From Vibrio gazogenes (GTDB lineage Bacteria; Pseudomonadota; Gammaproteobacteria; Enterobacterales; Vibrionaceae): a stretch of 64,000 bases of DNA. The notes beneath the pieces are model-generated. The model worked only from the letters and a program-made list of their open reading frames with translations. It did not search any database and was not told the origin of the DNA. Location: NCBI RefSeq assembly GCF_023920225.1, contig NZ_CP092588.1, positions 434,001 to 498,000 on the forward strand. The letters are read 5' to 3'. A program made the translations under genes and the position numbers. Shown piece after piece: positions 9,229-18,394 of this stretch. Positions within the stretch are counted from its first letter, which is position 1; each line of letters starts with the position of its first letter.

Positions 9229-9258
9229 ACCAGCGTCGGCGGGCGCTGGTTGGTTTTT
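9229..9258 (+). terminator. Second terminator-like hairpin
   Basis: ACCAGCG and CGCTGGT pair around an 8-base GC-rich loop, with five T shortly after. It lies 20 bp beyond the first terminator and may back it up. Confidence 0.5.
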
Positions 9259-9472
9259 ACTCACCTTCCCATTGTATTGTGTTGCTCACCACTTTATAGG
9301 GGGGATGTATTTTCTCTAAAAGCGATCAGGTGCTCTCAAACTTTTTTCTAGCAGCCCACATGCGGTATTTCAAAATTAGCCCCTTCAAAACGCCCGTTTG
9401 ATGCCTTATTTTGGTCAATTTGGGGTGTTTTAACTTATTGTTTTTTCGCGATTTGTTTTTGTTGAGAAGTCT

Positions 9473-9490
9473 CAGGTAAATGGTAACCTG
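9473..9490. promoter_or_regulatory. Inverted repeat upstream of qnr
   Basis: CAGGT and ACCTG flank an 8-base spacer 30 bp before the qnr start. It does not fit the LexA consensus CTGT-N8-ACAG known upstream of qnrB, so any regulator is unknown. Confidence 0.3.
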
Positions 9491-9519
9491 CATATCAAAT
9501 CATTTTTTGAGGTGAGCAC

Positions 9520-10176
9520 ATGGAAAAAACTGAACAGTCATACACCCAAGTAGACTTTTCTCATCAAGACTTGAGTGAACATACCTTTATAAACTGCACG
9601 TTTATCCGTTGCTGTTTTAAGCGAGCCAACCTTCGAGATACACAGTTCACTGGCTGTACTTTTATCGAGCAAGGTGAATTAGAAGGGTGTGATTTTTCTT
9701 TTTCAGATCTTCGCGATGCTTCGTTTAAAGACTGTCGGCTTACAATGTCATATTTTAATGGTGCTAATTGTTTTGGTATTGAGCTAAGAGATTGTGATCT
9801 GAAAGGTGCAAATTTTAGCCAGGCCAACTTCGTGAATCAGGTGTCGAATAAAATGTATTTTTGCTCTGCATACATCACAGGCTGTAATCTGACTTACGCA
9901 AATTTTGAGAAGCAAATTATTGAGAAATGTGATTTATTCGAGAATAGATGGATTGGTGCAAACCTCAGAAATGCTTCGTTTAAAGCGTCAGATTTAAGTC
10001 GGGGTGCTTTTTCTGCAGACTGTTGGGGTCAATTTAAAATGCAGGGGTGTGATTTAAGTCACTCTGAACTTGACGGTTTAGACCCACGAAAGGTAGACCT
10101 GACCGGTGTTAAAATATGCGCTTGGCAGCAAGAGCAACTACTAGAACAACTCGGTCTGATCATTGTTCCGGATTAG
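9520..10176 (+). CDS. qnr: Qnr-family pentapeptide-repeat protein (quinolone protection)
   Basis: A 218-residue pentapeptide-repeat protein, the length of the plasmid Qnr proteins. The whole chain is built from A(D/N)LxX-like units, and the sequence aligns without gaps to QnrS-type proteins (EGCDFSFSDLRDASF, NQVSNKMYFCSA, LFENRWIGANL, ELDGLDPRKVD, AWQQE). The conserved residues Gly56, Cys72, Cys92 and Cys115 fall at exactly the positions known in Qnr. Family members bind DNA gyrase and topoisomerase IV and lower susceptibility to fluoroquinolones. No integrase, attC or IS is next to it, so it looks like a resident chromosomal gene of the kind thought to have given rise to mobile qnr alleles. 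GAGGTG precedes the start. Confidence 0.9.
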   Translation: MEKTEQSYTQVDFSHQDLSEHTFINCTFIRCCFKRANLRDTQFTGCTFIEQGELEGCDFSFSDLRDASFKDCRLTMSYFNGANCFGIELRDCDLKGANFSQANFVNQVSNKMYFCSAYITGCNLTYANFEKQIIEKCDLFENRWIGANLRNASFKASDLSRGAFSADCWGQFKMQGCDLSHSELDGLDPRKVDLTGVKICAWQQEQLLEQLGLIIVPD

Positions 10177-10927
10177 CACTTTCTCTCAACCACGCATATA
10201 ACAAGACGAACCAATTGACCTCGTACTGTCACAAATTTGGGTTCCCCAAATAGCAGGCCCTATGTTCACGCGACAAAGCATAATAAAACGCTTTATATAT
10301 TAGTGATTACTGCATACGGAATTGATGCACAATCATCGGGTCTAGTGGTACAAAGTACAGCGATTCTCGGTCAAATAGCCGCAACTCTAGAATGCGAGCA
10401 ACGCTCATATTGATTTGTAACGCGTGGCATCTTTACTCCGCGTTAATTTTAATAAAGCGGTGTGCAACGACTGCAGTATTGCGTCTGCTGACCCTTAGCA
10501 GGGGATGTCACATTCCATGCTGTAAGAAATATCAATATGTCGTACGAAGTCGTGACGGAGGTTAGGTTGTGATGCAACTAAGCATAAGTATTTCATCATT
10601 ATATATGGCAACGCTAGATTATTGAGAAAAGTAATATTTTATTTTTTACACGCTATAAACCAACTGCTATGCTTTTTTTAACGTGAATAAAATAAATAAA
10701 AATATGACATGCTTGAAGTATTGTCTTTAGTCATCACCATCATAGGGACTTCACGTTAGAAATATGATGATGCTAGACAGTGAGCAGAACTACGCATCTT
10801 CTTAAGCATCATAATAGATTAGCGCAAATCAGATTTTTTAGTTTGGTTCAGTTTTTGTTAATAATACTAGGTGGATGATAAAACCAATTAACCATTCACT
10901 CTATGTTGCTGAATTTTGGAGAAATAT
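10177..10927. other. Intergenic region, ~750 bp
   Basis: No gene recognised. The stretch has mixed composition, only short open frames, a small perfect hairpin (10235-10251, ATTTGGG/CCCAAAT) and an AT-rich promoter-like part (10620-10920) before the binding-protein gene. It could contain decayed coding sequence, but nothing matches a family I know. Confidence 0.4.
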
Positions 10928-12499
10928 ATGTGTATTTCATTTTTACGCAACACATCTTCATTACTTTTTATATTTTTAATTTTATCTTTTTTACCGACGG
11001 CTGGTGCTGCACCAGTGAAAGGTTCACATGTTAAAATATATGTTTCAAGCCTTCCTTATCTTTACACATCTCATGCTGTAAATGGCGCACTTTTAAGACC
11101 CGCTAACAACGAACGTGGTTGGGAATACTATATGGCCACATCTCATACACAAATTAGCGATACCGTCTATGAATTTAAGTTACGTCAAGGTGTTCAGTTT
11201 CAGGATGGAACGCCATTTAATGCAGATGCAGTGATTGAAAATATGGAGTATTTCAAAAAGGAACCCTTTTTGTTTAGTAAAATCAATACTGTATATGACC
11301 ATACGGAAAAAGTTGACGATTATACAGTAAGGTTCTATTTAAAAGAAAAGTATGGAACATTCCTCAATGATGTCATCTGGATTCAATTTTATACAACAAA
11401 ATATCTCAAAAAATTTGGCTGGAATGGTAAAGCAACCTGCCCGAATTTGGCTGAAGCCGGTCCTTATGGATTAGGGCCTTATATCCTTAGTGAAGGTTAT
11501 ATAGAAGGTGATAGAAAGACAGATAAAGCAGTATTAATTGCCAACCCTTATTACTATGACAAAGATTTAGTAAAAGTAGAAAAATTCACTATCTACACAA
11601 AGCTAGATCCCAAGGTTGCACTATATGATGTCATGGAATCTGAAGGCCATTTGGATATCATGCCAATCGACTTTTCTGATGTTAAATTAGTCAGCTCTTC
11701 TCCTTACGCTAAACTAATTACAGGGCCATCAACCGATAATATTGCCATTCATATCAATATGGTGAATGGTAACGAAAAACTAAAAGATAGAAAAGTTCGT
11801 CTTGCTCTGAATAGAGCAATCGATCAGCAAGAGTTATTACATTATGCATTTTCTGATTATGGTCAAATAAAGCCTACGTTAGCTTCACCCAATTTCCCTG
11901 GTGTTAAAGATGCTGTAAAAAATCTGAAGGCCTATTCAGAAATTGAGTCACCAAAAAAAATACGGCAGGAACTAAAGAGCATTGTCGGTGGGCTGAAACT
12001 TAAAGTGCTAACACAACAGAAGTTCATGTTTCTTTGGCGGTCAATCGATCGAGATTTACGCAAAGTTGGTGTAAAACTTGATTTTGAAATTGTTGATGAA
12101 ACGACTATTTTTGGACAAGTTCTGTCTACTAATGCGGGTAAGAATACAAAATCGTGGGATTTGATTGTGTGGGGCGATGATGATTGGTACTTCAATCATC
12201 CATGGGCTGCCGCCTTTGTTTATCAGCCCAATAGTGTCTGGAGTACGATGCCAGCGGATCCTCTGATGGGTAAGTATATTGATGAAATGTTTAAAGCTGC
12301 CGCCAACACGCCGCAATTCAGTGAAGTTATGACAAAAATGGTTAATCATGTCTATAAAAATGCTTATATGCTTGTTGTACCGGCTCCAAACAAGGTTGTT
12401 GCAGTCAATAAGAAGGTTTCTTACACCCCATTACCAATGGCTTCTCTTCCACTATGGGAAATTGAGGTGAGTGGTGATCACTGGTCACTAAAACAATAA
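10928..12499 (+). CDS. Periplasmic substrate-binding protein, SBP_bac_5 (peptide/nickel) family
   Basis: A 523-residue secreted protein with a Sec signal peptide (about residues 1-29, ending TAGAA). The body is an oligopeptide/dipeptide/nickel-type binding protein: VYEFKLRQGVQFQDGTPFNADAVIENM, ANPYYYDK, VRLALNRAIDQQELL and KSWDLIVWGDDDWYFNHPWAA are the usual landmarks. The start is placed at 10928 because GGAG (10918-10921) is six bases upstream; a TTG four codons earlier would overlap that site. No ABC permease or ATPase gene lies nearby. The next gene, 60 bp on, is a chemoreceptor, so a role in sensing rather than uptake is likely. The ligand is unknown. Confidence 0.85.
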   Translation: MCISFLRNTSSLLFIFLILSFLPTAGAAPVKGSHVKIYVSSLPYLYTSHAVNGALLRPANNERGWEYYMATSHTQISDTVYEFKLRQGVQFQDGTPFNADAVIENMEYFKKEPFLFSKINTVYDHTEKVDDYTVRFYLKEKYGTFLNDVIWIQFYTTKYLKKFGWNGKATCPNLAEAGPYGLGPYILSEGYIEGDRKTDKAVLIANPYYYDKDLVKVEKFTIYTKLDPKVALYDVMESEGHLDIMPIDFSDVKLVSSSPYAKLITGPSTDNIAIHINMVNGNEKLKDRKVRLALNRAIDQQELLHYAFSDYGQIKPTLASPNFPGVKDAVKNLKAYSEIESPKKIRQELKSIVGGLKLKVLTQQKFMFLWRSIDRDLRKVGVKLDFEIVDETTIFGQVLSTNAGKNTKSWDLIVWGDDDWYFNHPWAAAFVYQPNSVWSTMPADPLMGKYIDEMFKAAANTPQFSEVMTKMVNHVYKNAYMLVVPAPNKVVAVNKKVSYTPLPMASLPLWEIEVSGDHWSLKQ

Positions 12500-12559
12500 T
12501 GAAGATACGTGGCCACTTGCTTCAACATTTGAAAAATTTATTTTTGTCGAGATTTTAAT

Positions 12560-14674
12560 ATGAAAATAAAACTAAAACTTAGAAGTCAATTGTTACTTAT
12601 TTTTTCTTTAATAGGAATATTACCTGTTGCAATTGTTGCGACCATTTCATTAATGAAATCGACTGCAGCACTGGAAAGTAACGCATTGGATCAGCTGATA
12701 AGTTCACGAGATGTTAAGGCGGACCAAATAGAAAGCTATCTCAATAGTGCAGAAAAAGATATTTCTATCCTATCAAATAGCAGAGATGTATATGAGTTAT
12801 TTCGTGCCTTGCAAGTGTATCAAGAGTTAGAAGAAATCGTTTCTGAAAATGATAAGTTTGGCGTTGACAACATAGACTATAAAGCAATTTGGAAAGAAAG
12901 AAGTAAAAATCTATTAAAATATGTAGATGTTCTGGGCTATCGTGACCTTTTATTATTATCTGCTGATAAGGGGCATATTATTTATAGTGTGAAAAAAGGT
13001 GAGGAACTTGGTTCAAATGTGAAGAAGAACTTCGATGAAAAAAATCCAGTCTCAGTTTTATGGAAAAATGTTTTAGAAACAAAACGTGTTATTTTTCAAG
13101 ATTTTACACCCTATAGCTATCGGGAGAATAGTCCGAGATTCTTTGTTGGCGCACCTGTGTTTAATTTACGCGGTGATACAATCGCTGTCGTGATTTTAGA
13201 GCTTTCCGGAGGCGTCATTAATGACATTATGTCTCAGCGTTCAGGGCTCGGAGAAACAGGTGAAACTTACCTCGTTGGTAAAGACAATTTAATGCGTTCC
13301 GACTCTCATTTGGATAGCACACATTATTCTGTTGCGAATGCATTTGCCAATCCAAAAAATAATAAAGCAGAAAGTATCGCAGTTAACGCTGCCCTGTCGG
13401 GTGAAACAGGCTCAAAATTAATCGACAGTTATTTAGGGCGTGAAGTGTTGTCTGCCTATGCACCATTAAGATTTGAGGGTGCGACATGGGCGATTGTGGC
13501 AGAAAAATCACGTGGGGAAGCTTTCGCATCGGTGAGTGCAATAAAACTGGCAGTCATGTTTTCAATGTTGATTACAGCCGTCATTATCATTGCAATCGGT
13601 ATTGTATTAAGTCGCTCTATTACCAATCCTATTCTTAAAATGACCGACATTGTTAATCAATTGGCAAGTGGTAATGTTCGTAAGAGAGCAAACATAAAAC
13701 GCTCAGATGAACTTGGAGACATGGCATCGTCGTTAGATAACTTTGCAGAAAAGCTGGATACGGTTTTTGTGAGTAGTTTGGAGAAAATATCAGAAGGTGA
13801 TTTGACGAGTAATTTAACGTCTAACGGCCAACAGGATGTCATCACTAATGCACTGATTAAAACGAATGCTGATCTGAAAAGTATTGTTACCGATATTTCA
13901 GGTTATACCAATAGCATCGTTGAGCAGAGCAATAAGGTCATGCTTTCCAGCGAAACAATATTGTCGAATACGGCAAGTTCTGAACAATCAATACAGTCGA
14001 TTTCCGCGGCGATAGTTGAGGTTAACGAGCAGGTCAAGATTACTGCTAACACAGCGAGAGAAGCTGATGAATTGAGTCAGAAAGCGAAGCAGTCGGCTTC
14101 ACTTGGGAGTGACCTTGTTAGCAAAACCGTGTCAGCTATGAATGATATCAGAGAGGCGAGCAGCAATATTTCTTCTATTCTTTCTGCGATAGAAAACATT
14201 GCAAATCAAACGAATTTGTTAGCCTTAAATGCGGCGATTGAGGCCGCCAGAGCCGGTGAAACAGGTAGAGGTTTTGCTGTGGTTGCAGATGAAGTGCGTG
14301 CTTTGGCAGCACAAAGTACAAAAGCGGCAAATGAAACAGCTAAGTTAATTGAAATTGTGGTTGAAAAAACGCAAGTCGGTGCAGAAATTTCTGAAAACTC
14401 GTCTGAGAGCCTTAAAGAAATCGTTGACTCTATTGAAGTGGTATGTGACTTGATGGGTAATATTGCGGTTGCTTCCGAAGAGCAGGCTCGAACCATTGAT
14501 GATACGAGTAGCAACTTAAATCGTATCGCTGATAAAAATGTTGAAACAACATCAGAAGCTAAAGAGGGCGCCGGTACTTCTCAGAAACTAACGGAGATGT
14601 CGTCTGGACTGAAAGGCATTGTGGAGAAATTCACCCTCAGTTCCGAATCCACTCATTCTGGCCGTCGGTCGTAA
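12560..14674 (+). CDS. Methyl-accepting chemotaxis protein with periplasmic Cache-like sensor
   Basis: A 704-residue chemoreceptor. Membrane helix 1 is at about residues 9-30 and a periplasmic domain of about 300 residues follows, whose TGETYLVGKDNLMRSDS and LSAYAPLRFEGATWAIVAE segments resemble the membrane-proximal part of double-Cache sensors. Helix 2 is at about 329-350 (MFSMLITAVIIIAIGIVL), followed by HAMP. The cytoplasmic rod contains the invariant hairpin tip NQTNLLALNAAIEAARAGE with GRGFAVVADEVRALA. It signals to CheA/CheW and the flagellar motor. It sits 60 bp after the binding-protein gene and probably shares its transcript; the bound binding protein may be what it senses. There is no CheR-docking NWETF-type tail. 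Confidence 0.93.
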   Translation: MKIKLKLRSQLLLIFSLIGILPVAIVATISLMKSTAALESNALDQLISSRDVKADQIESYLNSAEKDISILSNSRDVYELFRALQVYQELEEIVSENDKFGVDNIDYKAIWKERSKNLLKYVDVLGYRDLLLLSADKGHIIYSVKKGEELGSNVKKNFDEKNPVSVLWKNVLETKRVIFQDFTPYSYRENSPRFFVGAPVFNLRGDTIAVVILELSGGVINDIMSQRSGLGETGETYLVGKDNLMRSDSHLDSTHYSVANAFANPKNNKAESIAVNAALSGETGSKLIDSYLGREVLSAYAPLRFEGATWAIVAEKSRGEAFASVSAIKLAVMFSMLITAVIIIAIGIVLSRSITNPILKMTDIVNQLASGNVRKRANIKRSDELGDMASSLDNFAEKLDTVFVSSLEKISEGDLTSNLTSNGQQDVITNALIKTNADLKSIVTDISGYTNSIVEQSNKVMLSSETILSNTASSEQSIQSISAAIVEVNEQVKITANTAREADELSQKAKQSASLGSDLVSKTVSAMNDIREASSNISSILSAIENIANQTNLLALNAAIEAARAGETGRGFAVVADEVRALAAQSTKAANETAKLIEIVVEKTQVGAEISENSSESLKEIVDSIEVVCDLMGNIAVASEEQARTIDDTSSNLNRIADKNVETTSEAKEGAGTSQKLTEMSSGLKGIVEKFTLSSESTHSGRRS

Positions 14675-14751
14675 GGGGCTTTCCTAAAAATGAGACTGTC
14701 ACTAATTTGGTGTGCTATTAAAATTGCTGACTAAAATAGCAAGTCAAATGT

Positions 14752-14797
14752 ACTCAGGGTGAAAAATCCATGGACGGATTTTTCAGGATTGCATGAG
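14752..14797. repeat. Orphan fragment of the hairpin repeat family
   Basis: ACTCAGGGTGAAAAATC and TTTTTCAGGATTGC match the fourth stem-loop and flanks of the arrays at 5.3, 56.9 and 59.9 kb. Here the stem is GAAAAATCC/GGATTTTTC (14761-14784), one base pair longer than in the arrays, with the same ATGGAC loop as in arrays B and C. Confidence 0.65.
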
Positions 14798-15063
14798 TGA
14801 ATCGGACAAATGAAGGATAGTTGCATCGCTCGTTCTTATCAATCCGCCCCTTCTGGGTTTATTTCTGGGTTTATTGCGACCAGAGTACCTCGCTAAACTG
14901 AGTTTTTAGTCGAAATCAGCAGACAGATATCAACGCAACGCTATCTATATGCGTTGTACGGTGTATCGGATTATTGATATCTATCTCATTTTCGAACTAA
15001 CCAGTGCTCTGAATGTCTGTAGAGGGAGATGTAGACCGCGAAAAGAAGCAGGAGCCTGAAAGT

Positions 15064-15486
15064 ATGCGAGGGTTAAGCACGATTATTCTAATTGCTGTTG
15101 GGTGTTTGATTGGGCATTTCACACCACAGTCGTTTGGCAAGAAACACCACCGCACCAATATGCAGGTAGTCTCGGAGCAAATTGCACCGGGGGTGGTGCT
15201 GACGGGTTACCGGGAGCCCGAAGAAAGCGAAAAAAACGAAAAAAAAGGCCCTCAAGGTTACCATTATCTTTATTATTTTCACGCTCCTGATGAAGCGTTG
15301 AGCGATCCCTTCCTGATTACCGATACTCCGGAATTCCACATGCGTCAGTTAAGTCCTCATCATTTGAGTATTCGTTTAACCGGACATGTTTTTCACTATC
15401 AAAGTTTGTCACAGGTCGAGTGGCATGAGCATCTGACGACGATTGTGGTTGATCTGACGGCTCACAATCCCGCTGCTTCGTCATAA
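15064..15486 (+). CDS. Hypothetical single-membrane-span protein
   Basis: The function is not recognised. The start at 15064 gives 140 residues and has AGGAG nine bases upstream; an in-frame ATG at 15013 has none. An N-terminal hydrophobic segment (about residues 4-20, LSTIILIAVGCLIGHF) is followed by a charged, Lys/Glu-rich linker (about 55-66) and a compact C-terminal part with aromatic residues (GYHYLYYFHAPDEAL, HVFHYQSLSQVEWHEH). It may be anchored in the inner membrane with the rest in the periplasm. It precedes zntB by about 120 bp on the same strand, though the two share no evident link. Alternative: a small Vibrio-restricted envelope protein. Confidence 0.6.
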   Translation: MRGLSTIILIAVGCLIGHFTPQSFGKKHHRTNMQVVSEQIAPGVVLTGYREPEESEKNEKKGPQGYHYLYYFHAPDEALSDPFLITDTPEFHMRQLSPHHLSIRLTGHVFHYQSLSQVEWHEHLTTIVVDLTAHNPAASS

Positions 15487-15608
15487 TATTGATGTCGTCA
15501 ATCCACGAATGATTGGGTCACCGAGGGGATGTGTAACCCATTCTGTTCCTTTATGTTTATCTGTGAAAATCTGCTAATTTAAACAAGGTCAGGATTCTCG
15601 GAGGCAGC

Positions 15609-16583
15609 ATGAGTCAAAATGCGTTTATAGCAGCTTTATTATTTGATGGGCAAGGTGGTGCGGTTGAGCTGGATCAGGAACAGGTCAATGCATGGCAACC
15701 CGAACAGGGCACATTATGGGTACATATCGATTATGCCAATGAACAGGGTAGTCATTGGCTGTCGCATCAAAGTGGTGTCGGGGAATTGGTCGCGGATGCC
15801 TTACTGAGTCATGACACGCGTCCGCGGGTGAGTCACGTTAATGAACAATCATTGATCTTCTTGCGTGGCGTGAATCTGAGTGAGGGCGCGAGCCCTGAAG
15901 ATATGGTCTCGGTGAGGATAGTGATTGACGCGCAGCGGATTATCTCTACCCGGCGGCGGAAATTATTGTCGGTCAGTGATTTAATTCAATCTCTTCATCG
16001 GGGAGAAGGGCCCGTCAACTCTTCTGATTTTTTGGTGAGATTGTGCCATTACCTGACGTTGCGGATTGATGCCGTGGCTGCCACGTTTGAAGACCGGATC
16101 GCGCAGATTGAAGAACTCGTGCTTGAAGCGGAAGATCCCGCCGGACAGCGTAAAGCATTGATGGAAATCCGGCGTCAGACGATTCATCTGCGGCGTTATT
16201 TGGCCCCTCAGCGTGAGGCGATGTTGAAAATGATGGCTGAGCGTAAAGCATGGTTACTGGCGGATGATCGGCTCTATTTACAAGAGAGCACTGATCGGTT
16301 GATTCGTTCCGTCGAAGAACTGGATGCGGTGCGTGAGCGTGCGGTGGTGACTCAGGAAGAGTTGGTCAGTCAGGTCAATGATCAGATGAACCAGCGGATG
16401 TATGTCATGTCGCTGATTGCAGCACTGTTTTTGCCGCTTGGATTTTTGACCGGGCTGCTGGGCGTGAATATCGGCGGGATCCCGGGGACGGATAATCCCG
16501 GTGCCTTTCTCTGGTTTTCTGCCATGCTGGTTGTGGTGATGTTCATTATTTTAGGGTTCTTCAGGCTCAAACGTTGGTTTTAG
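15609..16583 (+). CDS. zntB: ZntB-type CorA-family metal transporter
   Basis: A 324-residue 2-TM-GxN protein. The soluble N-terminal two thirds are rich in charged helices (for example the long segment 165-265), ending in two C-terminal helices. The pore signature is GVNIGGIPG at the end of TM1 (about residues 285-293), and a basic tail RLKRWF follows TM2. GVNIGGIPG rather than GMNFxxMPE indicates the ZntB branch, reported to move Zn2+ with a proton gradient, rather than Mg2+-selective CorA. It is a single gene with a strong hairpin terminator behind it. Confidence 0.88.
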   Translation: MSQNAFIAALLFDGQGGAVELDQEQVNAWQPEQGTLWVHIDYANEQGSHWLSHQSGVGELVADALLSHDTRPRVSHVNEQSLIFLRGVNLSEGASPEDMVSVRIVIDAQRIISTRRRKLLSVSDLIQSLHRGEGPVNSSDFLVRLCHYLTLRIDAVAATFEDRIAQIEELVLEAEDPAGQRKALMEIRRQTIHLRRYLAPQREAMLKMMAERKAWLLADDRLYLQESTDRLIRSVEELDAVRERAVVTQEELVSQVNDQMNQRMYVMSLIAALFLPLGFLTGLLGVNIGGIPGTDNPGAFLWFSAMLVVVMFIILGFFRLKRWF

Positions 16584-16612
16584 TGCTGAACCAATCACAT
16601 CGTCATCATCAT

Positions 16613-16650
16613 AAAACAGCTCAGCACAATATGCGCTGAGCTGTTTTGAT
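16613..16650 (+). terminator. Terminator after zntB
   Basis: AAAACAGCTCAGC and GCTGAGCTGTTTT pair over 13 bp around a 9-base loop, with an A run on one side and a T run on the other, so it can act on both strands. Confidence 0.85.
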
Positions 16651-16737
16651 AAGAGAGACGGTTTGATATCGAATACCGTCTGTCAGGGGGCGAGGAGCGT
16701 CGGTTAATCCGGTAAGCTCATTCTTTCAATGCGTGTA

Positions 16738-18057
16738 TTACCGATAGATAAACCGATTGACCAGATTTTCCAGATATTCTTGCTGGCCGGATACTTTCTG
16801 TGGCGCGATATCATTGTCTACCGCGAACTGTGCCAGTGATGCTAATGAATGTTCACCTGACAGAATTTGACGGCCCAATGATTGACTCCAATCAGCATAA
16901 CGCTGTGCAATATGTTTGGAGAGCAGATCATTTTCGATCATGTTTGCCGCCCGTTCGAAAGCCAATGCCATGATGTCCATACCACCGATGTGACCGTAGA
17001 ACATATCTTCTGCATCAATGGATGGACGGCGGAGTTTGGCATCAAAGTTCAGCCCGCCGGTTGTGAAGCCACCTGTTTTGAGAATTTCGTACATGATCAG
17101 TGTGTTTTCTTCCACACTGTTCGGGAATTGGTCGGTATCCCAGCCAAGCTGCGCATCGCCGCGGTTGGTATCAATCGAACCAAAAATACCCAGTGCTGTT
17201 GCTGTCGCGACTTCATGATGGAAGCTGTGTCCGGCCAGTGTGGCATGGTTCGCTTCAATGTTTACTTTCACTTCATCTTCTAGCCCGAACTGTTTTAAGA
17301 AGCCATAAACTGTTGCACAGTCGTAATCGTACTGGTGTTTGGTTGGTTCTTGTGGTTTCGGTTCGATCAGGATGGTGCCTTTAAAGCCGATTTTGTGTTT
17401 GTGTTCGACAACCATTTGCATCAAGCGGCCAAGTTGTTTGCGTTCTTGACGCAAATCGGTATTCAGCAAGGTTTCATAGCCTTCGCGACCGCCCCATAAC
17501 ACATAGTTTTCACCACCGAGTTTTTGAGTTGCACTCATGGCATGAAAAATCTGAGTGGCTGCAAAAGCAAATACTTTTGGATCAGGGTTGGTGGCAGCAC
17601 CTGCCATATAACGTGGATGAGAGAACGCATTGGCGGTACCCCATAACAGTTTGACGCCAGTGTCCTGTTGTTTTTGCCCTAAGACATCAACCATTTCTGC
17701 GAAATTATTGATGTATTCTTTGATGGAGTTGCCTTCAGGGGCAACATCGGCATCGTGGAAACAGTAGTAAGGCACACCGAGCTTGGTAAAGAATTCAAAT
17801 GCAAGATCTGCTTTCAAGCGAGCCAGCTCCATTGCACTACCGCCGTGATGCCATGGTCGGTCAAACGTTGCTGCACCAAATACATCCGCACCCGGCCAGA
17901 CGAAGTTGTGCCAGTAGCAGGCTGAGAAACGTAAATGGTCTTTCATTGATTTGCCAAGAATCATCCGGTCCGCATCATAATGATGGAATGCTAAGGGATT
18001 CGCTGATTCTGTCCCTTCAAATTGAATGGGTTCAATGTGTTTGAAAAATTCAGTCAT
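16738..18057 (-). CDS. xylA: Xylose isomerase
   Basis: A 439-residue cytoplasmic enzyme that converts D-xylose to D-xylulose with two divalent metals. The catalytic His is in YYCFHDADVAPEG, the lysine and metal ligands in TILIEPKPQEPTKHQYDYD and KVNIEANHATLAGHSFHHE, and further metal ligands in GSIDTNRGDAQLGWDTDQFP. Length equals the E. coli enzyme (440). It is transcribed away from xylE, with both starts facing a shared 340-bp control region. xylR and xylB lie just beyond xylE, giving a full xylose locus with a different order from E. coli. Confidence 0.96.
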   Translation of the reverse strand: MTEFFKHIEPIQFEGTESANPLAFHHYDADRMILGKSMKDHLRFSACYWHNFVWPGADVFGAATFDRPWHHGGSAMELARLKADLAFEFFTKLGVPYYCFHDADVAPEGNSIKEYINNFAEMVDVLGQKQQDTGVKLLWGTANAFSHPRYMAGAATNPDPKVFAFAATQIFHAMSATQKLGGENYVLWGGREGYETLLNTDLRQERKQLGRLMQMVVEHKHKIGFKGTILIEPKPQEPTKHQYDYDCATVYGFLKQFGLEDEVKVNIEANHATLAGHSFHHEVATATALGIFGSIDTNRGDAQLGWDTDQFPNSVEENTLIMYEILKTGGFTTGGLNFDAKLRRPSIDAEDMFYGHIGGMDIMALAFERAANMIENDLLSKHIAQRYADWSQSLGRQILSGEHSLASLAQFAVDNDIAPQKVSGQQEYLENLVNRFIYR

Positions 18058-18394
18058 GATGGTTTTCCTGTATGAGTGGATAAATGCAGAGCGAATAAAC
18101 TCAATTTCAATTTCTATTCATCATGAAGGGATTGTTGAGTTGACGGCAATTGTGATTTTTCTTATCGCTATTATTCATTTTTTTAAATTTGAACTGTGTT
18201 GTTTTTTTAAAATATTGGCTTATCTATATGATCACATAAATAAAAAATCATAACTCCGTTGAATTATTCCATAATATGCAAACCTGAATCGTTTGACTTT
18301 ATATATAGCCAGACAACGCCAAGATGAGGCGAAATCTGCATCTTGAGATTGTGAGATAGAAAGACTCCCTACAAATATAAAAGAGGTCATTCAG
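18058..18394. promoter_or_regulatory. xylA-xylE divergent control region
   Basis: AT-rich, and the natural place for XylR and CRP sites. I can point to TGATCACAT near 18227 as a weak CRP-like core, but I see no clear repeat that I would call the XylR operator. At 18301-18358, TATATAGCC and GCATCTTGAG resemble the ends of the short repeat at 52305 and may be a decayed copy. Confidence 0.45.

Noticed and set aside
9420..9519. LexA box upstream of qnr
   Set aside because: No CTGT-N8-ACAG pattern is present in this stretch, so SOS control as in qnrB is not supported.
10235..10480. Possible decayed gene in the gap before the binding-protein gene
   Set aside because: A ~45-codon open stretch exists, but it has no start site, family or conserved motif.
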